This document shows, in pieces, positions 48,454-55,175 of a stretch of 64,000 bases of DNA. The notes beneath the pieces were generated by a model. It saw only the letters and a list, made by a program, of their open reading frames with translations. It ran no database searches and was not told the origin of the DNA. The position numbers and the translations under genes were made by a program. Position 1 is the stretch's first letter. Every line of letters starts with the position of its first letter. The stretch is from Paenibacillus dendritiformis (GTDB taxonomy: Bacteria > Bacillota > Bacilli > Paenibacillales > Paenibacillaceae), in assembly GCF_021654795.1 (NCBI RefSeq), contig NZ_AP025344.1, forward strand, positions 186,001 to 250,000, in the 5' to 3' direction.

Positions 48454-48972
48454 TTGGATGAAGCACTGCGCACTAGTAAGCGAGACGATTGGGGAACTCC
48501 TCAATGGCTATATGACCAACTTCATGAGGCGTTCTGCTTCACGGTCGACGTATGCGCGAATGAACAAAACCAAAAGCACCCGAATTACTTCGACATCGAA
48601 AAGAACGGCCTTGCCCAAGATTGGACAGGCGTCTGTTGGATGAATCCGCCATACGGTAGAGCTGTGAGCCGTTGGATGCGGAAAGCGGTCGAGGAAGCCC
48701 ATAAAGGTGTGACGGTGGTAGGCTTGGTTGCAGCTCGCACTGATACGATTTGGTTCCAAGATAACGCACTTCTTGGCCGGATCTATTACCTCAAGGGGCG
48801 GTTGAAGTTCGAAGGAGCCGAGGACGGAGCTCCCTTCCCGTCGGCAATTGTGGTCTGGTATCCCGGCTGCAGCATGCGGGGCTCGTTCTACGTCCCGGCC
48901 AATCCTGCAGGGATATCGCAGATATGCATGGATCACAGATATACCGCCCAGTCGATGGGATTAGGAGGATAG
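48454..48972 (+). CDS. Phage N6-adenine DNA methyltransferase (Dam-like, PF05869 type)
   Basis: A 172-residue methylase with TSKRDDWGTPQWLYDQL at the start, FTVDVCANEQN, the catalytic motif WMNPPYGRAVSRWM and late GAPFPSAIVVWYPG. All are usual for phage DNA N-6-adenine-methyltransferases. Homologues start close to the SSKxDxWxTPQ block, so TTG 48454 with GGGGGAA upstream was preferred; the frame extends to a TTG at 48385. It may protect phage DNA from host restriction. Confidence 0.85.
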   Translation: MDEALRTSKRDDWGTPQWLYDQLHEAFCFTVDVCANEQNQKHPNYFDIEKNGLAQDWTGVCWMNPPYGRAVSRWMRKAVEEAHKGVTVVGLVAARTDTIWFQDNALLGRIYYLKGRLKFEGAEDGAPFPSAIVVWYPGCSMRGSFYVPANPAGISQICMDHRYTAQSMGLGG

Positions 48973-48974
48973 CC

Positions 48975-49313
48975 ATGGATCCTAAGGCAATGAAAACGGC
49001 GATAGAGGGAGTCTTCAAAACATACAGGTTCTATAACTTCATGAATAATATCAAGCTGGCCGAGACTCCGGAAGAGGCCCGCTGGTGTCAAGCCATTGAT
49101 GAGGTTGTAGCCAACCTCGATCCGGACGAGCAGTTGATTATCAGAGAGAGGTACATGAAGAGAGAACGAATCACCGACACACAGGTATATTCATTCGCTT
49201 TCGAACCGTCGATCAGTGCGGTCACATACATGAAGATTCGAAGCCGGGCCTTTGAGAAGTTGCTGCACGCGTTCTCCATGTTGGGCCTGCTAGCTGGGGA
49301 GGGGAGAACTTGA
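48975..49313 (+). CDS. ArpU/RinA-like late transcription regulator
   Basis: A 112-residue protein from ATG 48975 behind AGGAGG. The segments EARWCQAIDEVVANLDPDEQ, LIIRERYMKRERITDTQVYS and the helix-turn-helix SISAVTYMKIRSRAFEKLL fit the ArpU family, which turns on phage packaging and lysis genes. A second, longer protein of similar style is encoded at 51479-51970. Its last bases overlap the start of a truncated methylase. Confidence 0.8.
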   Translation: MDPKAMKTAIEGVFKTYRFYNFMNNIKLAETPEEARWCQAIDEVVANLDPDEQLIIRERYMKRERITDTQVYSFAFEPSISAVTYMKIRSRAFEKLLHAFSMLGLLAGEGRT

Positions 49314-49414
49314 GCATCCCAAGAATTTTACACTATCCCGGTTCGAAGTGGGAGCAGACCAGAGGAGAGAAGAAACATGCCTTATGTATGCATGAACCCG
49401 GATATAAAACGTAA
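49310..49414 (+). pseudogene. Remnant of a D12-class adenine methyltransferase
   Basis: From a TTG that overlaps the ArpU-like stop, the frame reads LSIPRILHYPGSKW and then runs into unrelated sequence and stops after 34 codons. LHYPGSKW is the typical start of D12-class (Dam-like) methylases, where the PGSK loop binds S-adenosylmethionine. Only the first 14 residues remain, joined near 49352 to the upstream region of the next gene. This looks like a deletion scar. Overlaps of this kind with an ArpU stop suggest the intact gene once sat here. Confidence 0.6.
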
Positions 49415-49853
49415 TATTCGTGCGGATCAACGAGCGAAGAGACGATCAGCCGAAAAAGTTGCATCTGGCGAGCGTTGGGAATTTGTCCGTGGGATGTACG
49501 GAAACGTCTATGAAGTCGTTGACCATGAACGAATGCGTTGGTATCGGCAGGATCACCCGATAGATGGGCAAGGCGATTTGTTCGATGGATTCCTCCCTCT
49601 TATGTGCGATTATTGCGGGAGCATCGTATCCAACAACGTAGAGCTTGTACACTACCATAGCGTTTACTGGTTCTTTGTTAGACCCAAACAACCAACCGCT
49701 GAATGGAAACGAAGTTTTGTAGACGTGAAATTTACTTGCTGTGATGAGTGCCAGCATGGTCCACTACCGATACCCCAGGGATTAATTGGGTACCACATGA
49801 CGGAACTGTACCAAGATGGAAAATTGATATATACGCAAGAACGAAAAAAATGA
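49377..49853 (+). CDS. Phage protein with zinc-ribbon-like cysteines
   Basis: A 158-residue protein. It begins MPYVCMNPDIKRNIRADQRA, and has two Cys pairs: LMCDYCGSIVSN near residue 80 and FTCCDECQHG near residue 122. These could form one zinc site around a HYHSVYWFF core. GAGGAG lies upstream. Lower GC than the replication genes. Function unknown. Confidence 0.65.
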   Translation: MPYVCMNPDIKRNIRADQRAKRRSAEKVASGERWEFVRGMYGNVYEVVDHERMRWYRQDHPIDGQGDLFDGFLPLMCDYCGSIVSNNVELVHYHSVYWFFVRPKQPTAEWKRSFVDVKFTCCDECQHGPLPIPQGLIGYHMTELYQDGKLIYTQERKK

Positions 49854-49871
49854 AGGGGAGAGTGTAAAACG

Positions 49872-50234
49872 ATGGATAGAAAAAATGCCGTAACAATTCT
49901 TAATATTTTGAACACCGAGGCCTTCGAACGGAACGGCGGAGAAGACGCATATATCTTGGTCCATGATACCGATCGAGTACGGAGTATGCTTCGGGCGGCA
50001 GGCGTCACGGATGAACAGATGGATGAATCAGGGGATAGAGGCGAATATATTGACCTACTCGCTCTTGCTATCAACAACTTTATTGCAGATAACTACGAAA
50101 AAGGGCGGTTCGTTATTTGGGGGCCGATAGACAACAGTCTACGTCATCGAGTGATAAATGGCGAGGGCACTCCTAGTGATGCATGTCGGCTCTTGAAAGC
50201 ATTGGAGCCGGAATTGTTCCCAGAAACGATATAG
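49872..50234 (+). CDS. Phage protein of unknown function
   Basis: A 120-residue acidic protein (MDRKNAVTILNILNTEAFER, VHDTDRVRSMLRAAGVTDEQ, LLKALEPELFPETI). GAAGGGGAG lies upstream. A GC-rich hairpin covers its stop. No family recognised. Confidence 0.6.
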   Translation: MDRKNAVTILNILNTEAFERNGGEDAYILVHDTDRVRSMLRAAGVTDEQMDESGDRGEYIDLLALAINNFIADNYEKGRFVIWGPIDNSLRHRVINGEGTPSDACRLLKALEPELFPETI

Positions 50235-50248
50235 GGCCTTCGGGCCCT
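50233..50248 (+). terminator. Hairpin after the unknown gene
   Basis: AGGGCC-TTCG-GGCCCT, a stable tetraloop stem at the stop codon. No U-tract follows, so it may only protect or pause RNA. Confidence 0.4.
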
Positions 50249-50265
50249 CTAAGGGAGGTAACGGG

Positions 50266-50634
50266 ATGATACTAACAGTTGAACAGCGCGCTGCCGGACT
50301 TAAAGCTATTGATGAAGCGAAGGATGCATATATAAACGATCTACATAAGGAACGGGCGCTGATCAAAGCAGCGGAACTATTTCGCGCAGACGGTATTACA
50401 GCATGGGAAGAAGTAGAACGGTTGAAAGAAGAATGTTTCGAATATGAAATGCTTGCTGCTCGTTTCCAGTCGCTTCTTTCCGAAACATTGCGCGAGCTTG
50501 AATGGTACGCAAATTGGACAACTTGGATCCACGGCCGATATGAAGGTGGATCATTCATCTCCTGGGCAGTGGATGATGGCGGTGCAAGAGCCAAGGCAGC
50601 CATACAGCGCATACAGGAGGGGATAGCAGAATGA
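50266..50634 (+). CDS. Helical phage protein of unknown function
   Basis: A 122-residue protein, mostly helical and charged (AAGLKAIDEAKDAYINDLHK, GITAWEEVERLKEECFEYEM) with a Trp-rich part (ELEWYANWTTWIHGRYEGG). GGGAGG upstream; its stop overlaps the next ATG. Confidence 0.6.
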   Translation: MILTVEQRAAGLKAIDEAKDAYINDLHKERALIKAAELFRADGITAWEEVERLKEECFEYEMLAARFQSLLSETLRELEWYANWTTWIHGRYEGGSFISWAVDDGGARAKAAIQRIQEGIAE

Positions 50635-50774
50635 GCGACTATTATCTGAGTGGACAAGTTGAAAAGTGTGGGGCCTGCAATGGAAGAGGATACACATCCT
50701 CGGAAAATCATCCTGATTGCCCGGTGTGCAGCGGCGCAGGTTATGTAAAGGTTGAGGAGGGGAAGCAGTCATGA
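50631..50774 (+). CDS. Mini zinc-finger protein (DnaJ-type CxxCxGxG)
   Basis: A 47-residue protein with two copies of the DnaJ-like knuckle: EKCGACNGRGY and PDCPVCSGAGY, which together would bind one zinc ion. AGGAGGGG upstream and four-base overlaps on both sides. Such miniature zinc proteins are common in phage early regions; role unknown. Confidence 0.7.
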   Translation: MSDYYLSGQVEKCGACNGRGYTSSENHPDCPVCSGAGYVKVEEGKQS

Positions 50775-50956
50775 CCGAAAGACGCAAAGAACTTCTGAAG
50801 CGACTTGAAAATTTCAAGGCTGTTCCGGGGCATGGGCCAGATATAGATGCGAAAACTGATGATGAACTGGAATTGTATTTGAGCCTACTTGAAACCATGT
50901 TCAAACGCGCATTCACCCAAGCAGATGACGAGGAAGGAGTTAGTGTAGAAAGATGA
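50771..50956 (+). CDS. Small acidic phage protein
   Basis: A 61-residue helical protein (MTERRKELLKRLENFKAVPG, DDELELYLSLLETMFKRAF). GAGGAGG upstream; overlaps on both sides with neighbours. Unknown function. Confidence 0.6.
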   Translation: MTERRKELLKRLENFKAVPGHGPDIDAKTDDELELYLSLLETMFKRAFTQADDEEGVSVER

Positions 50957-51126
50957 CCGACTATAAGAAAGTGACCTCATATACATTGAATCCAGAGCAG
51001 TTGAAGGCTGAACGTGAACGTCTGGATGCGCTGAAACCGCGGAAATATAAGGGACAGACTGCAATACTTGCCTCCCAGATGAGCCATAACGGTAAGTACA
51101 TGAAGAAGGGCGGGGAATGGTTTTGA
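50953..51126 (+). CDS. Small basic phage protein
   Basis: A 57-residue protein (MTDYKKVTSYTLNPEQLKAE, RERLDALKPRKYKGQTAILA) chained by a four-base overlap to the previous gene and by ten bases to the DUF3850 gene. Unknown function; listed because of its place in a tightly packed operon. Confidence 0.6.
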   Translation: MTDYKKVTSYTLNPEQLKAERERLDALKPRKYKGQTAILASQMSHNGKYMKKGGEWF

Positions 51127-51383
51127 GCCTTCACACATTGAAAGTGTGGCCAGAGCATTTCGAGGCTGTAACGGAGCCGGACCCTTGCTGGCGCAAGACG
51201 GTTGAAATTCGGCTGGATGATCGAGGCTACGAGGTGGGCGACACGCTTCACCTGAAAGAATGGGACCCCCGAACCGAGACGTACAGCGGTTGGGATGCAA
51301 AAGTCCTTGTAACGCATATTTTACGGGGCGCCCCGTGGCTGCCTGCTGGGTACGTAGCGATGTCAATACTTCTGGAAAAATAA
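51117..51383 (+). CDS. DUF3850 (PUA/ASCH-like) protein
   Basis: An 88-residue protein. HTLKVWPEHFEAVTEPDPCW, TVEIRLDDRGYEVGDTLHLK and EWDPRTETYSGWDAKVLVTH match the DUF3850 pattern, an ASCH/PUA-like fold thought to bind RNA or modified nucleotides. It is frequent in phages of Bacillota. The exact role is not known. Confidence 0.8.
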   Translation: MVLSLHTLKVWPEHFEAVTEPDPCWRKTVEIRLDDRGYEVGDTLHLKEWDPRTETYSGWDAKVLVTHILRGAPWLPAGYVAMSILLEK

Positions 51384-51478
51384 AAGACGGCCTCCGCGAA
51401 TCCTTGGCCGGGCTGCGGGGGCGGTCAAAAACGTATTTCCTTCTTTCCAAATATACCACACAAAGGGGAATGAGGGGA

Positions 51479-51970
51479 ATGGCGATGGAGTGGGCACAGG
51501 GTGAACTCTTTTCAAAGGCGACAGATGCAGAGATCCAACGAGCGAAATTCCTGCTCGAAAAATATATACACATGGTCGCGCTGATGCGCGATTTTGAAGC
51601 ATTCGAACAGGAACTGGCGCAAGTGGCCGTCGATGGGGAGACGGGCCGGCGGATAGACCAAGATGATCTGCATGCAGACAAGACGGCGAACGCCGTCATT
51701 CTGACCGAAAAGCAGAAATGGGTGTATGAGCAATATCGATTCTACACGACCATGCTGCGCCGGGCTGCTGGCTTGATCCAAGACGAAGATGCGAAGCGGG
51801 CGGTCGAGTATCGGTTCTTTCAGGGTTACAGCCGCAAGGAGACGATCCTTTTCTTCCGCCGCGGCTTGTCGGACAGCACAATAGACAGACGGATCGAGGA
51901 AGGTACCACCTCGATCGCAAACACATTGAAGCTGCTAGGGTTCTTCGAACGGGACGAGATGAAATTTTGA
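51479..51970 (+). CDS. Second ArpU/RinA-like late regulator
   Basis: A 163-residue protein (start 51479, with ATGs at 51470 and 51485 as alternatives around GAGGGG). A helical N-terminal part (DAEIQRAKFLLEKYIHMVAL) leads to a sigma-like helix-turn-helix, VEYRFFQGYSRKETILFFRR then GLSDSTIDRRIEEGTTSIAN. Proteins of this kind act on direct repeats just upstream of the late promoter, and such repeats begin at its own stop codon (51967). It is the last gene before the late region. Confidence 0.75.
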   Translation: MAMEWAQGELFSKATDAEIQRAKFLLEKYIHMVALMRDFEAFEQELAQVAVDGETGRRIDQDDLHADKTANAVILTEKQKWVYEQYRFYTTMLRRAAGLIQDEDAKRAVEYRFFQGYSRKETILFFRRGLSDSTIDRRIEEGTTSIANTLKLLGFFERDEMKF

Positions 51971-52032
51971 CGAAAACGTGGGACATTCTGGGGAATCTTG
52001 ACGAACACGTGAGGAAAGAACCGTGTTACTAT
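51967..52032 (+). promoter_or_regulatory. Candidate phage late promoter with activator repeats
   Basis: Two 14-base direct repeats, TTGACGAAAACGTG (51967-51980) and TTGACGAACACGTG (51998-52011), differ at one base and lie 31 bases apart. A -10 TACTAT (52027-52032) follows at the distance that puts the second repeat over the -35 position (52004-52009), where no consensus -35 exists. This is a classic layout for activator-dependent transcription by an ArpU/RinA-like protein. Confidence 0.6.
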
Positions 52033-52047
52033 GGCAGTGTGGAAATG

Positions 52048-52117
52048 AGGCGAGAATGACACGCACGGCCGTCCAGCAGGCGGCGCATTACCGGGGCGTA
52101 CCTCTTCTCGCCTTTTT
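52048..52117 (+). ncRNA. Structured, terminated leader RNA downstream of the late promoter
   Basis: AGGCGAGAA (52048-52056) pairs with TTCTCGCCT (52105-52113), and TTTTTG follows at once. The 48-base interior is GC-rich with a further GCCG...CGGC stem. A transcript from the promoter at 52027 would start at about 52039 and could end here, giving an RNA of about 80 bases. It may be a terminator needing antitermination for late expression, or an independent small RNA. Confidence 0.55.
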
Positions 52118-52121
52118 GAAT

Positions 52122-52226
52122 CTATGAGATGAGCTTAACGAAGATCGCCAGCAAACCAAAGGCAACAACTAGCGGGTATAGACGTTGTAAAACGATCTCA
52201 TCCCAAAGTAATTCAAAAATCCGCAA
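52122..52226 (-). CDS. Putative 34-residue membrane peptide (type I toxin- or holin-like)
   Basis: On the minus strand a TTG start at 52226 is preceded by AAAGGGGTGAG. The peptide begins MRIFELLWDEIVLQRL and continues YPLVVAFGLLAIFVKLIS, one membrane helix with a Lys near the end. It is the only gene-like feature on this strand in the late region. A candidate promoter lies at 52257-52285. The size and the single helix recall type I toxins of Bacillus phages, but no family match is claimed. Confidence 0.4.
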   Translation of the reverse strand: MRIFELLWDEIVLQRLYPLVVAFGLLAIFVKLIS

Positions 52227-52256
52227 TATGTCTCACCCCTTTCTTTACTTACTACT

Positions 52257-52285
52257 AGAATATACCAGTTGAAGGACAATATCAA
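52257..52285 (-). promoter_or_regulatory. Candidate promoter for the membrane peptide
   Basis: TTGATA (52280-52285), a 17-base spacer and TATTCT (52257-52262) on the minus strand, 30 bases before the TTG start. Confidence 0.4.
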
Positions 52286-52354
52286 AATAGTGAGGAATTC
52301 GAAGAATTGCAGGGCCGTATTCCTTAAAGTAATGAAAACCGATAATTAGAGATT

Positions 52355-52384
52355 TTGACATCGATTTTAACGGTTCGTTAAAAT
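52355..52384 (+). promoter_or_regulatory. Moron promoter with overlapping palindrome
   Basis: Perfect TTGACA (52355-52360), an 18-base spacer and TAAAAT (52379-52384). A perfect inverted repeat, ATTTTAAC (52364-52371) and GTTAAAAT (52377-52384), covers spacer and -10, so a repressor probably binds here. The remaining sequence from 52385 to 52568 holds no supported gene. Confidence 0.55.
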
Positions 52385-52568
52385 GCTCTTAGATCCACGT
52401 ATATAGTTACAAAGTACAAAATGATTTTAAAGCAAAAAGCGCAGCGATTTTGCGGCGGACGTTTGCGGGCGCCACTGTTCAAACAAGCCTCTTTGCTCAA
52501 ATTAACTTTATAAATAATACGAAGTCGTTCCTTCAATGGGGCGGCTTTTTTTATTGGGGGAATGTATT

Positions 52569-52694
52569 GTGAAGAAGAAAAAGAAGCGAATCAAAGATCC
52601 GCCGAAGCAGCCAGCTCTTTGTAAAGGCTGTTTTTGGGGAGAATGGACAGGAACAAAACAATTTTGTGGCAGGCGTCCTTGTGTTAAAATTTGA
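52569..52694 (+). CDS. 41-residue Lys/Cys-rich protein
   Basis: GTG start with GGGGGAA upstream. The sequence is KKKKKRIKDPPKQPALCKGC at the start and GTKQFCGRRPCVKI at the end, with four Cys (CxxC, then C-x4-C) able to bind zinc. It belongs to the low-GC insert with the next gene. Unknown function. Confidence 0.5.
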   Translation: MKKKKKRIKDPPKQPALCKGCFWGEWTGTKQFCGRRPCVKI

Positions 52695-52715
52695 ATTATA
52701 GGGAGGGAGTAAATC

Positions 52716-52979
52716 ATGGTTAATACTATACATTTGAAAGAGTTATACTTGAATGGCAACCCAATTCATTTTGAAGATGCGCAAATAATCGTGACTGAAG
52801 AAGGCTATTCGAAGAGTTGGGAGTTATGGGTCAGCGGACATTACTTCGAATTGAGTGTTTCTAAAACGAATAAGTTAGACATGGTTAGTGTTGATGGTAA
52901 AAAATATGAAGGTGTTGCTGTGACGGATTCACCTAACACACTTCTAGGTGATGGTAAATTGATAGAATTAGATAATTAG
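52716..52979 (+). CDS. Low-GC moron protein
   Basis: An 87-residue protein (MVNTIHLKELYLNGNPIHFE, SWELWVSGHYFELSVSKTNK) with AGGGAGGG upstream. Base composition is clearly more AT-rich than the flanking phage genes. It has a terminator directly at its stop and a promoter/operator 330 bases upstream, so it forms a separate unit in the late region. The sequence looks like a small beta-sheet protein; no family is recognised. Confidence 0.65.
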   Translation: MVNTIHLKELYLNGNPIHFEDAQIIVTEEGYSKSWELWVSGHYFELSVSKTNKLDMVSVDGKKYEGVAVTDSPNTLLGDGKLIELDN

Positions 52980-53000
52980 CACCTTCGGGTGCTTTTTCTT
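52978..53000 (+). terminator. Moron terminator
   Basis: AGCACC-TTCG-GGTGCT followed by TTTTCTTTT, overlapping the stop of the 87-residue gene. Confidence 0.9.
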
Positions 53001-53167
53001 TTGCCTCGAAACGACGAAATAAGAGGCGATTTGAGGAACGCATGTTCTAATACTTCCAAGTACCGGGACAAGAACAGAAAACGGCAGGGCGGGGCCGTAG
53101 AATCGCCGTGCGGACGTATTACGCATGCACCCGCGAGAAACCAACACAACACAATGGAGGTGTGGTC

Positions 53168-54529
53168 GTGGACATCAGAACTATCTCAATCGAGAGGATC
53201 AATGCGGCAGCGTACAATCCCCGCGTTGACCTGCAGCCGGACGATCCGGAATACCAGAAGCTGCGCCGTAGCATTGAGGAATTTGGCTACGTCGAGCCGA
53301 TCGTCTGGAACGAGCGAACCGGGAACATGGTCGGCGGGCACCAGAGATACAAGATCCTTGTCAACGAGCAGGGTCGCACGGAGGTAGAGGTATCCGCCGT
53401 CGACCTTGACGAGACGCAGGAGCGGCTGTTGAATCTGGCCTTGAACAGGGTTTCTGGCCGCTGGGATGACGAGGCTCTTATGAAGCTGATCGACGAGTTG
53501 GAGTCCGATGGAGCGGATCTATCCCTATCCGGTTTTGACCTGGACGAGGTTGATAATCTAAAGACTGAATATGCCTTGGACGAAATTTTTGAGGAAGAAC
53601 TAGAAAATGAGCCGTCGTCTCTGGTGGAACGCTTTGGGGTTCCGCCATTCACCGTATTTGATGCTCGCCAAGGATACTGGCAAGATCGGAAACGTGCGTG
53701 GTTAGGACTTGGAATTAAGAGTGAAGACGGGAGAAAAGACACCCTTCTCTACAACTTGGACAAACAATCCGAGTATGTGAGGAAGGCGATGGAAGCTTGC
53801 GGCGGTGGGACTAGCGTTTTCGACCCAGTCCTCTGCGAAATTGTATACCGATGGTTTTGCCCGCAGGATGGTCGAATCTTAGACCCGTTCGCGGGTGGGT
53901 CGGTCAGGGGGATTGTAGCTCACTATCTGGGATACTCGTATACCGGCATTGACCTGCGCCCGGAACAGGTTGAGGCGAATAGGAAGCAGGCGGACAAAAT
54001 GCTTGCTGAGGGGGTATTGAGATCCACTCCTGAATGGATTCAGGGAGATTCAATTAACATCAAAAAGTTGGCAGGCCATGTGCAGGCAGACCTTATTTTC
54101 TCATGTCCACCATATGCTGATTTGGAAGTTTATTCGGATGACCCCGCGGACCTGTCGAATATGGAATACGAAGACTTTCTTACAGCATATCGACAAATTA
54201 TTGCGGATGCGGTCTCCCAGCTCAAAGAAAATAGGTTTGCCTGCTTTGTCGTCGGTGATGTCCGCGATAAGCGCGGGCTATATCGTAATTTTGTATCCCA
54301 TACGATTCAAGCTTTCACAGATGCCGGCATGCACTTGTACAATGAGGGTGTATTACTCAATTCGGTTGGGACCGTAGCGCTAAGAGTGGGCAGGCAATTT
54401 ACCACGATGAGAAAATTAGGGAAGTGTCATCAAAACGTGTTGTTTTTCTTCAAAGGCAATCCGAAGATGATAAAAGGAGAATTTTCCTATATCGAAGTGG
54501 ATACAGATATTTTCGAGAAATATGCGTAA
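53168..54529 (+). CDS. ParB-like nuclease domain fused to a DNA methyltransferase
   Basis: A 453-residue protein. Residues 1-110 are a ParB/Srx-type domain (IERINAAAYNPRVDLQPDDP, IEEFGYVEPIVWN, GNMVGGHQRYKIL). Residues 210-440 form an N6/N4 methylase with GRILDPFAGGSVRGIVAHYL (AdoMet motif I region) and the catalytic FSCPPYADLEVY. Such fusions are common near phage terminase genes and methylate phage DNA. GTG 53168 has AATGGAGG eight bases upstream; a longer frame from 53108 lacks a site. Confidence 0.88.
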   Translation: MDIRTISIERINAAAYNPRVDLQPDDPEYQKLRRSIEEFGYVEPIVWNERTGNMVGGHQRYKILVNEQGRTEVEVSAVDLDETQERLLNLALNRVSGRWDDEALMKLIDELESDGADLSLSGFDLDEVDNLKTEYALDEIFEEELENEPSSLVERFGVPPFTVFDARQGYWQDRKRAWLGLGIKSEDGRKDTLLYNLDKQSEYVRKAMEACGGGTSVFDPVLCEIVYRWFCPQDGRILDPFAGGSVRGIVAHYLGYSYTGIDLRPEQVEANRKQADKMLAEGVLRSTPEWIQGDSINIKKLAGHVQADLIFSCPPYADLEVYSDDPADLSNMEYEDFLTAYRQIIADAVSQLKENRFACFVVGDVRDKRGLYRNFVSHTIQAFTDAGMHLYNEGVLLNSVGTVALRVGRQFTTMRKLGKCHQNVLFFFKGNPKMIKGEFSYIEVDTDIFEKYA

Positions 54530-54597
54530 ATCTCCTCGATTCGACCTAAGTCCTGTTATATCATCTGGATAATCAATTAACGAGGAGCGATGAAAGC

Positions 54598-54795
54598 ATG
54601 GACAAGGAGATTTCATATTTAAAGGAACAGGCTGAGACTTACCGGGCCCTATACAAACGAAATATGGTAAGTCGACAGGAGGCTTTGGAGAGCGTTACAC
54701 CATATATCGATGCGGTAAATCAAAAATCCGTATCGCTAGCGAAGAAATATAACCTCCGCCCGAAGTTAGTGAATGTTTCATCCTATTTACGGTAA
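54598..54795 (+). CDS. Small phage protein
   Basis: A 65-residue helical protein (MDKEISYLKEQAETYRALYK, EALESVTPYIDAVNQKS) with GAGGAG upstream. Followed by folded DNA/RNA elements before the terminase region. Unknown function. Confidence 0.6.
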   Translation: MDKEISYLKEQAETYRALYKRNMVSRQEALESVTPYIDAVNQKSVSLAKKYNLRPKLVNVSSYLR

Positions 54796-54798
54796 AAA

Positions 54799-54887
54799 GA
54801 GGGCGCGTCAACGCCCTCCTACGCAGCCAGGTTCCCCCGGCTGAGATAGTGGAAACCCGTGGCCACGGAAGCGCAAGCCACTATCTC
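54799..54887. other. Folded region ahead of the terminase genes (possible packaging site)
   Basis: Two elements. First, GAGGGCG (54799-54805) with CGCCCTC (54812-54818); on the minus strand it is followed by TTTTTA, so it can end leftward transcripts. Second, a perfect 10-base pairing of GAGATAGTGG (54843-54852) with CCACTATCTC (54878-54887) encloses a perfect 12-base palindrome CCGTGGCCACGG (54857-54868). Such symmetry 290 bases before terS fits a cos or pac site or a structured leader; which one cannot be told by eye. Confidence 0.5.
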
Positions 54888-54921
54888 GACATCATTGTAA
54901 TGGAAGTCGAGGGGAACGGCA

Positions 54922-55137
54922 ATGGGAACAAATTGTGAACATGATGTGTTGTTGCAGCATGAGCTTGCCGTCATGGAGGGGATTCTTGAAAGCAAGGAGC
55001 AGTACCGGAAGATCGTAAAAGCCGGAATCGCTCGCTGGGTAAAGGACTTTCAAGACGGCCGGATCGAAATCAAAACCGTTGACGACCTGAAAAAGCTCAT
55101 CGAAATAGATATCGAGTTGCAGAAGGACGACATCTGA
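54922..55137 (+). CDS. Small phage protein upstream of terS
   Basis: A 71-residue protein (MGTNCEHDVLLQHELAVMEG, SKEQYRKIVKAGIARWVKDF, DDLKKLIEIDIELQKDDI), helical and acidic. Similar small proteins often precede terS in Bacillota phages. Function unknown. Confidence 0.65.
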   Translation: MGTNCEHDVLLQHELAVMEGILESKEQYRKIVKAGIARWVKDFQDGRIEIKTVDDLKKLIEIDIELQKDDI

Positions 55138-55175
55138 CAGGTGTCGTTTTTTTCGTGGGGGTGGGGTGATATGTA

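Noticed and set aside
52420..52512. 30-codon plus-strand frame MILKQKAQRFCGGR...
   Set aside because: No ribosome site and no coding character; it lies in the leader of the moron transcript.
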